Assembly (NCBI GenBank): GCA_036321795.1
Contig: JAWQCY010000002.1
Coordinates: 62,001-126,000, forward strand
Reading direction: 5' to 3'
DNA: 64,000 bases
DNA from: CAKVON01 sp902475665
GTDB taxonomy: Bacteria > Actinomycetota > Coriobacteriia > Coriobacteriales > Atopobiaceae
Each line of letters starts with the position of its first letter. Positions within the stretch are counted from its first letter, which is position 1. The position numbers and the translations under genes are program-made. This document shows, piece after piece, positions 59,298 through 64,000 of the stretch. The notes beneath the pieces are model-generated. The model saw nothing but the letters and a program-made list of their open reading frames with translations. It did no database searches and had not been told where the DNA came from.

Positions 59298-60812
59298 CTA
59301 CCTGCTCGGGCCACGCATGATGCCGCAGACCTCACCCGCCAGCGTGATCGAGCCACATGCGACGAACGACTCCCCCGCCAGGCCGGAGACGGCATCCGCC
59401 ACGGAGGGAAACACGTGGTGCGGCGGTCGGTCGCACGCGGCAAACATGTGGCCAAGCTCCTCGGCGGAAATCGCCCGCGGCGAGGACGTCTGGGTGACCG
59501 ACACGCTCGGGAAGCACTGTGCCAGGCGCCCGACGATCCCCTCGACGTCCTTATCGGCAAGGACGGCGCACAGGAGCTGGGGGCGGGCCATGATGTCGGG
59601 CTCGGCGGCACGGACGGCGCTGAGGAACGCGTCGACCGACTGGGGGTTGTGACAGGCGTCGACAAGTACCAAAGGGTCGCCGCTCAGGACGTCGAAGCGA
59701 CCCGGGGTCGGGCACACGACCAGCGAGTCCATCAGGCGCTGGGGGTCCAGGGCACGGTCCAGGTAGGCCTCGGCGACGCAGATCGCGCAGGCGATGTTGG
59801 CGGCCTGATAAGCGGGCTTGAGCGCACCCACCCCGTCGTAGGTCGCGCGCCGCGTGGTCACGTCCATGATCAGGGTGTCGCCGACGCGGGAGGGCCGGTG
59901 CGTGATGCGGTAGCTTGCCCGAGGAAGGTCGTCATGGACGCGAGGGGTGCCGGGGTGCATCTCGCCGGGGGCGTCGGCCGCGTCGAGCGGGCGAAGCAGC
60001 GTCGGGACGACCCCCTGCTCGCGACAGCGGTCGAGAAGGACGTCCTCCATGGTGTCGGGGGTGGCAGTGCCAACGCCCAGGACGCATGCCTGGCCGGGCT
60101 TGATCACGCCGCCCTTCTCGGCAGCGATGGCCTCGAGCGTGTCGCCCAGGATGCGCGTGTGGTCCAGGCCGATGCCAGTGACGCAGGTCACGCGGGGATG
60201 CGTGGCGGTCGTGGCGTCCCAACGGCCGCCCAGGCCGACCTCGAGCACGGCGACGTCGACGTGGGCCTCGGCGAAAACGCAGCAGGCCGCGACGGTCAGA
60301 AGGTCGAACTCGGTCACGTGGTAGGGGGTCTGACCCGCGTCGATGCGGCGGGCGTTGACGCGACGGCCCGCCTCGGCGGCGAGAGAGACCCCGCGGGCGA
60401 AGGCGTCGTGGGGCACCGGGCGGCCGCCGACCTCCATGCGCTCGCGCATCTCGACGAGCTCGGGCGAGGTGTACAGCGCGCAGCGCAGGCCCTCGCCCGA
60501 CAGGATCGACGCGGTGTAGCGACAGGTCGAGGTCTTGCCGTTGGTGCCCGCGACCTGCACGACGTCGAACGCGGAGTCGGGGCGGCCCAGCTCGTCGAGC
60601 ATGTCGACGACGGTCTCCAACAAAGGGTCGGTCACCTTGCCGAAGAAGCCACGGTCGTGAGCGACCGAACAGGCCTCGTCATACGTCATGTCGGGTGCCG
60701 AGAAGGGCGCCTGCCAGCGGCCCTTCTCGGTGGGGGCGGCGGGGGCGACGGCCGCGGCGACGGTGGTGCGAACGTCGGTCGCGGCGGAGGTCGAACGGAT
60801 GTCGTTGGTCAT
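59298..60812 (-). CDS. folC: Folylpolyglutamate synthase/dihydrofolate synthase
   Basis: FolC adds glutamates to folates (and/or to dihydropteroate). The 504-residue protein has the Mur-ligase-like P-loop VVQVAGTNGKTSTCRYTASIL, HVTEFDLLTVAACCVFAEAHVDVAVLEVGLGGRWDATT, VTGIGLDHTRILGDTLEAIAAEKGGVIKPGQ and the C-terminal domain LVLVDACHNPQSVDAFLSAV. An approximately 40-residue Thr/Ala-rich N-terminal extension is unusual. The ATG at 60812 is preferred (GGGGGA 12 bases upstream); a GTG at 60824 overlapping the folE stop as GTGA is possible. It ends the folate cluster. Confidence 0.95.
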   Translation of the reverse strand: MTNDIRSTSAATDVRTTVAAAVAPAAPTEKGRWQAPFSAPDMTYDEACSVAHDRGFFGKVTDPLLETVVDMLDELGRPDSAFDVVQVAGTNGKTSTCRYTASILSGEGLRCALYTSPELVEMRERMEVGGRPVPHDAFARGVSLAAEAGRRVNARRIDAGQTPYHVTEFDLLTVAACCVFAEAHVDVAVLEVGLGGRWDATTATHPRVTCVTGIGLDHTRILGDTLEAIAAEKGGVIKPGQACVLGVGTATPDTMEDVLLDRCREQGVVPTLLRPLDAADAPGEMHPGTPRVHDDLPRASYRITHRPSRVGDTLIMDVTTRRATYDGVGALKPAYQAANIACAICVAEAYLDRALDPQRLMDSLVVCPTPGRFDVLSGDPLVLVDACHNPQSVDAFLSAVRAAEPDIMARPQLLCAVLADKDVEGIVGRLAQCFPSVSVTQTSSPRAISAEELGHMFAACDRPPHHVFPSVADAVSGLAGESFVACGSITLAGEVCGIMRGPSR

Positions 60813-60820
60813 CGCGTGCG

Positions 60821-61423
60821 TCACTCCCCCACGCCCAGCAGGCGCAGCGCCTCGCCGCGCGTCGTGGCGTTGTCCTTGAAGCAGCCGCGGACGGCCGAGG
60901 TCACGGTCTTGGCGCCGGCCGCGCGGATGCCGCGCATGGTCATGCAGGTGTGCTCGGCCTCCATCACCACGAGGACGCCCAGCGGGTCGAGCTGGCGCAC
61001 CATGGCGTCGGCGACCTGGGCGGTCAGGCGCTCCTGCACCTGGAGCCTGTGGCCGAAGCCCGAGACGCAGCGCGCGATCTTGGACAGGCCGGTGATGCGG
61101 CCGTCGCGCGGGATGTAGGCCACGTGGGCCTTGCCGACGAAGGGCAGCAGGTGGTGCTCGCACAGCGACGAGAACGGGATGTCGCGCACGATGACCATCT
61201 CCTGGTTGTGGCCCTCGTGGAACTGGCGCAGCAGCGGCTCGGCGGGGTCGGCCCACTGGCCGGAGAGAATCTCGGCGGCGGCACGGGCCACGCGCTCGGG
61301 CGTGCCCCGAAGGCCCTCGCGGTCGGGGTCCTCGCCCACCGCGAGGAGGAACTCGCGGATGGCCGCCTCGGCACGGGGCTTGTCCATGGGGCGGAAGCCC
61401 ATCTCGTTGGTTTCGTTCGTCAC
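60821..61423 (-). CDS. folE: GTP cyclohydrolase I
   Basis: FolE converts GTP to dihydroneopterin triphosphate, the first step of folate synthesis. The 200-residue protein carries FSSLCEHHLLPFVGKAHVAYIP (zinc ligands Cys/His and catalytic His), VSGFGHRLQVQERLTAQVADAM and VVMEAEHTCMTMRGIRAAGAKTVTSAVRG, the complete type IA signature. The length is normal. It lies 43 bases after the folD stop and 8 bases before folC. Cotranscription with the folate cluster is likely. Confidence 0.97.
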   Translation of the reverse strand: MTNETNEMGFRPMDKPRAEAAIREFLLAVGEDPDREGLRGTPERVARAAAEILSGQWADPAEPLLRQFHEGHNQEMVIVRDIPFSSLCEHHLLPFVGKAHVAYIPRDGRITGLSKIARCVSGFGHRLQVQERLTAQVADAMVRQLDPLGVLVVMEAEHTCMTMRGIRAAGAKTVTSAVRGCFKDNATTRGEALRLLGVGE

Positions 61424-61466
61424 GTTTGCCTCGCTCTTCTCGTCCGGAGGTCTTCTTGTCCAGCGG

Positions 61467-62321
61467 TTATTCGCTCATTCTCTCGCATGCCTCGACGACG
61501 TGCTTGGCAAGCACCGCCGTCGTAACGGAACCCACGCCCGCTGGCACGGGGGTGATCGCGTCCACGATGGGCTCGACCTCGTCGAAGGCGACGTCGCCCA
61601 CCAGGCGCTGGCTCGCCTCGTCCCAGTTGATGCCCACATCGACCACCACCTGGCCGGGGCGCACGCACCCGGCCGTGACCGTGCCGGCATGCCCGGCGGC
61701 GGCGACGACGATGTCGGCGCGGGAGAGCTCGGCGGCCAGGTCGCGCGTGCGGGTGTGGCAGGTGGTCACGGTCGCGTTGCGCGCTATAAGCAGCTGCGCC
61801 ACCGGACGGCCGATGACCAGCGAGCGGCCCACGACCGCGACACGGGCGCCCTCGAGCTCGACGCCGTAGTGGTCCAGCAGCTCGACCACCGCCGCTGCGG
61901 TGCAGGGCGAAAATCCCGTGTCGTCGCCGGCGAACACGCCCGCCAGGGACGCCCGGCAGATGCCGTCGACGTCCTTCGCGGGGTCAAGGAGCTCGCAGGC
62001 GGCGCGCTCGTCGAGCGTGCGCGGAAGCGGGCGGAACATCAGGCAGCCGTGGATCGTGTCGTCGGCGTTGACCTGGCGGATGGCATCCTCCAGCTGGCCC
62101 TGCGTGCAGTCGGCGGGAAGCTCGAACTTGCGCACGGCAATGCCGACCTTCTGGGCGCGGTTGCAGGCGCCGCGCTCGTAGGAGAGGTCGTCGGGACGCT
62201 CGCCCACGCGAACGATCGCCAGGCAGGGGGTCACGCCACGCTCGGACAGCGCCGTCGCGCGCGCGGCCATACGCTCGGTCAACGCCGCCGCGACGGGGGC
62301 GCCCTTGAGGATTCGTGCCAT
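61467..62321 (-). CDS. folD: Methylene-THF dehydrogenase/methenyl-THF cyclohydrolase
   Basis: FolD interconverts 5,10-methylene-, methenyl- and 10-formyl-THF. The 284-residue protein has PCLAIVRVGERPDDLSYERGACNRAQKVGI (Lys of the catalytic YxxxK replaced by Arg/Gly in YERGACNRAQK, a divergence), and IHGCLMFRPLPRTLDERAACELLDPAKDVDGI. It also has GFSPCTAAAVVELLDHYGVELEGARVAVVGRSLVIGRPVAQLLIARNATVTTCHTRT (NADP-binding). The family YxxxK position aligns with 48-YERGA-52, where Lys is absent, so cyclohydrolase activity is uncertain. The next gene upstream is the cyclodeaminase fchA. Confidence 0.93.
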   Translation of the reverse strand: MARILKGAPVAAALTERMAARATALSERGVTPCLAIVRVGERPDDLSYERGACNRAQKVGIAVRKFELPADCTQGQLEDAIRQVNADDTIHGCLMFRPLPRTLDERAACELLDPAKDVDGICRASLAGVFAGDDTGFSPCTAAAVVELLDHYGVELEGARVAVVGRSLVIGRPVAQLLIARNATVTTCHTRTRDLAAELSRADIVVAAAGHAGTVTAGCVRPGQVVVDVGINWDEASQRLVGDVAFDEVEPIVDAITPVPAGVGSVTTAVLAKHVVEACERMSE

Positions 62322-63026
62322 CTAGCTCTCCTTTCGCAGGTTGCCGACGAAGCTGTCGAGAAGTGCCTCGGCTCGCGGCACCCACTCGCCCAGAAGGGCG
62401 TCGCAACGCTCGTCCAGGCCGCGGGCGATCAGGGGGTCGTCGATCGACGCGGTGTTCACGTAGACGCTGACACTCGCCGCGCGCATCGCCGCCACGGCCA
62501 TGGCGGCGCCGCAGGCGACGTCGGACTGCAGGATGCGGGAACCCTTCTGGCCCAGGACCTCGAGGGCCTCGACAGCGCGGGCGCACGCCTCGATGATGGC
62601 CAGGGGCGGGCGGACCGCCTCGGGAAGCGCCGCCTGGATCGCCGCGACGCGCCCGGCGGCGTCGCGGGGCAGCGCGTAGGCCGCCGAGACGAGCGCGTAG
62701 GCGCGGGCGTCGTCGTCCACCAGGGACAGGAGGTCGCCGCGGGCGGCGTCGGCCTGCGCCATGGCCGCGAGGACGTCGGCCTCGACGGCGGCATAGCGGG
62801 GCTTGCCGACGGTGAAGTTGCCGACCATCGAGCACAGGGCCGCCGCGAGGGCGCCCACGTATGCCGCGGCACCGCCACCGCCTGGGACGGGCTTGCGAGA
62901 GGCAAGCTCGGAGGCGAACGAGGCGCAGCTCAGGGCCGTGAGGCTGGTCGACGGGACGAGGGTGGAGCCGTCCGTCGCCGCGGGAGCGGCGGCGCCTGCG
63001 GGCGTCGTGTCGTTGTTCTGGGGCAT
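62322..63026 (-). CDS. fchA: Formiminotetrahydrofolate cyclodeaminase/methenyl-THF cyclohydrolase
   Basis: This 234-residue protein is of the FchA/FTCD C-terminal type. It contains FASELASRKPVPGGGGAAAYVGALAAALCSMVGNFTVGKPRYAAVE, the family signature PGGGSxAAxxGALAAAL, and a helical remainder with ALVSAAYALPRD. It converts formimino- or methenyl-THF and may supply the cyclohydrolase step that the neighbouring FolD might lack. An approximately 30-residue Ala/Thr-rich N-terminus precedes the core. It is directly adjacent to folD (stop at 62322) and heads the fol transcript, with a TATAAT about 40 bases upstream of its start. Confidence 0.92.
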   Translation of the reverse strand: MPQNNDTTPAGAAAPAATDGSTLVPSTSLTALSCASFASELASRKPVPGGGGAAAYVGALAAALCSMVGNFTVGKPRYAAVEADVLAAMAQADAARGDLLSLVDDDARAYALVSAAYALPRDAAGRVAAIQAALPEAVRPPLAIIEACARAVEALEVLGQKGSRILQSDVACGAAMAVAAMRAASVSVYVNTASIDDPLIARGLDERCDALLGEWVPRAEALLDSFVGNLRKES

Positions 63027-63067
63027 CGGGTCCTCCCCCCTAAGGTTGCCTTCTTGAAACGCATTCG

Positions 63068-63073
63068 ATTATA
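63068..63073 (-). promoter_or_regulatory. Putative promoter -10 of the fchA-folD-folE-folC cluster
   Basis: A perfect TATAAT on the minus strand lies 42 bases before the fchA ATG. A TTGCGG is present, but at a 19-bp spacing, so the -35 is uncertain. The leader is too short for a THF riboswitch, and none was seen. Confidence 0.45.
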
Positions 63074-63144
63074 CGGGGCATTGTCGCAGCTACCGCAATC
63101 GCCACGATGGCGAAACAACCCATACACAACCCGTTAGCCGCGCG

Positions 63145-63762
63145 CTACGGGCGCAGCGCGCGGACATTGGTCAGCACCAGGTCGCAGGCCTGGTCGTGCG
63201 CATCGAGCACGCCGGCGGCGGCCAGGTCACTTGCCGCGAGCACTTCTCGGCAGAGGCCTGCCGCGACGCCGGCGAACCCGGCAAGGAACGTGTCGTAGAA
63301 GCCGCCGCCGTAGCCCAGGCGAAATCCCCGCCGGTCGAAGGCCAGCCCCGGCACGATCGCCAGCTGGTCGCGCGCGCTGCCGCGCGGGCCGCATGCGGGC
63401 TCGACCTTGCGCGCGGGGTCGCGCGCCGGCTCCAACACGCCATGTTCGCCACGCACGAGCCCCTCGAGCGAGTCGACGGCGAACCACTCCATCAGGCGCG
63501 TGCCCTCGACGCAGCGCGGCAGCGCGAGCGTGCGTCCCTGCGCCAGGGCGCGACCGACGATCTCGTGCGTGTCGACCTCGCTGCCAAAGGAGAGGTAGCA
63601 CAGCACCGTGCGCGCGGCGAGCCACTCCGGCGTGTCGAACAGGCGCCGTGCGATGGCGGCATCGACGTCGGTGCGCTCCCGTGCGGGCATGTCCGCACGT
63701 CGACGGCGCAACTCGCGGCGCAGGTCGCGCTTTGCGGCCTCGACGTTCTCCCTGGCAGGCAT
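63145..63762 (-). CDS. 5-formyltetrahydrofolate cyclo-ligase
   Basis: This 205-residue enzyme (YgfA/MTHFS family) converts 5-formyl-THF to 5,10-methenyl-THF with ATP. Motifs are KRDLRRELRRRRADMPARER (N-terminal basic helix), RTVLCYLSFGSEVDTHEIVGRAL, and the signature IVPGLAFDRRGFRLGYGGGFYDTFLAG. The length is typical. The start is the ATG at 63762. It lies 118 bases upstream of fchA and belongs functionally to the one-carbon cluster. A -10-like element was not clear. Confidence 0.94.
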   Translation of the reverse strand: MPARENVEAAKRDLRRELRRRRADMPARERTDVDAAIARRLFDTPEWLAARTVLCYLSFGSEVDTHEIVGRALAQGRTLALPRCVEGTRLMEWFAVDSLEGLVRGEHGVLEPARDPARKVEPACGPRGSARDQLAIVPGLAFDRRGFRLGYGGGFYDTFLAGFAGVAAGLCREVLAASDLAAAGVLDAHDQACDLVLTNVRALRP

Positions 63763-63853
63763 CGTTTCCTCCCCGCGAATCGCAGGCGCGGCCGCGCATT
63801 CGTCCGCACGCGCATTACAATCTTTGCTCGTCTGACGGCGATCGCCAGGCAAA

Positions 63854-63891
63854 GTTATCCCGACGGCACCCGGTTATCCCGACGTCACCCG
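63854..63891. repeat. Tandem 19-bp repeat upstream of the cyclo-ligase gene
   Basis: GTTATCCCGACGGCACCCG (63854-63872) is followed immediately by GTTATCCCGACGTCACCCG (63873-63891), differing at one base. It lies in the 169-base divergent region between the cyclo-ligase gene (minus) and a possible plus-strand start at 63932, a plausible pair of operator half-sites. Confidence 0.75.
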
Positions 63892-63931
63892 TCGACCCGA
63901 ACTTACCACCTTCGAGAGGTCCCATCTCCCC

Positions 63932-64000
63932 ATGGACACGGCTCCGACACACGACGGTCAAACGCGCGACGAGCGCCTGCTGCGCGACTCCCCCAGCCGC
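63932..64000 (+). CDS. Possible plus-strand gene start, truncated by window end
   Basis: An ATG at 63932 opens a frame (MDTAPTHDGQTRDERLLRDSPSR) that remains open for 23 codons to the window edge. Only weak ribosome-binding sequence (GAGAGG, 17 bases upstream) precedes it, and the product is not recognised. It may be the start of a real divergent gene, but the visible part is too short to judge. Confidence 0.3.
   Translation, partial: MDTAPTHDGQTRDERLLRDSPSR

Noticed and set aside
63027..63067. THF riboswitch before the folate cluster
   Set aside because: The leader after the putative -10 is only about 40 bases and lacks the conserved riboswitch elements.

Overview
The window is GC-rich (about two-thirds G+C by eye) and densely coded, almost entirely on the minus strand. 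Gene content and order point to an actinobacterium of the class Coriobacteriia, probably an Olsenella/Atopobium-like gut or oral fermenter. The evidence is the actinobacterial chain rarA-DUF948-alaS-ruvX-mltG-aroK-aroB-pepP-efp-nusB, the chain tlyA-nadK-recN-pyrG-xerD leading into mraZ-rsmH-ftsL-ftsI, together with a mannose-type PTS, a bifunctional adhE and no respiratory genes. The taxonomic call is inference. No rRNA, tRNA, CRISPR array or insertion sequence was seen.

Layout (minus strand unless noted). 1-2.4 kb: start of the division cluster (mraZ, rsmH, ftsL, 5' end of ftsI) with a clear MraZ operator. 2.9-11.6 kb: xerD, pyrG, recN, nadK, tlyA, xseB, nusB, an Asp23 protein, efp and manO. 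11.7-14.8 kb: a ManXYZ PTS operon lying between pepP and efp. 14.8-28.0 kb: pepP, an aroB homologue without catalytic motifs, aroK, a small prepilin peptidase, yqeG, mltG, ruvX, alaS, an AI-2E-type permease, a SigB-type sigma factor with a degenerate RsbW-like partner, DUF948 and rarA. 28.1-35.6 kb: a C26 amidohydrolase (+), dgt, an ATP-grasp protein, an SGNH hydrolase, glycerate kinase, a metallophosphatase and an orphan vsr. 35.7-38.7 kb (+): a NUDIX hydrolase, a membrane protein, thyA and folA. 38.7-43.8 kb: two paralogous lipoproteins, an APH-type kinase and adhE.

44.2-54.9 kb is one transport and catabolism locus. It has two duplicated Tat-lipoprotein peptide-binding proteins, an N-acyl-D-amino-acid deacylase, an S12 serine hydrolase (D-peptidase/beta-lactamase fold), OppBCDF, and a truncated Cys/Met-type PLP protein lacking the catalytic lysine. 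Together they suggest uptake and hydrolysis of D-amino-acid-containing peptides. 55-59 kb holds thrS, an AT-richer foreign-looking nuclease-like gene (+), an inverted array of six 24-bp repeats, and a zinc-ribbon membrane protein. 59.3-63.8 kb is a one-carbon/folate cluster (folC, folE, folD, fchA, 5-formyl-THF cyclo-ligase).

Most notable signals: (i) the head-to-head 24-bp repeat array at 58.2-58.6 kb next to the foreign-looking gene; (ii) a dispersed 13-bp motif (TGNCGAGAAGKRC) in many intergenic regions and also inside genes; (iii) the AroB homologue that has lost its NAD- and metal-binding residues; (iv) the putative D-peptide scavenging operon.
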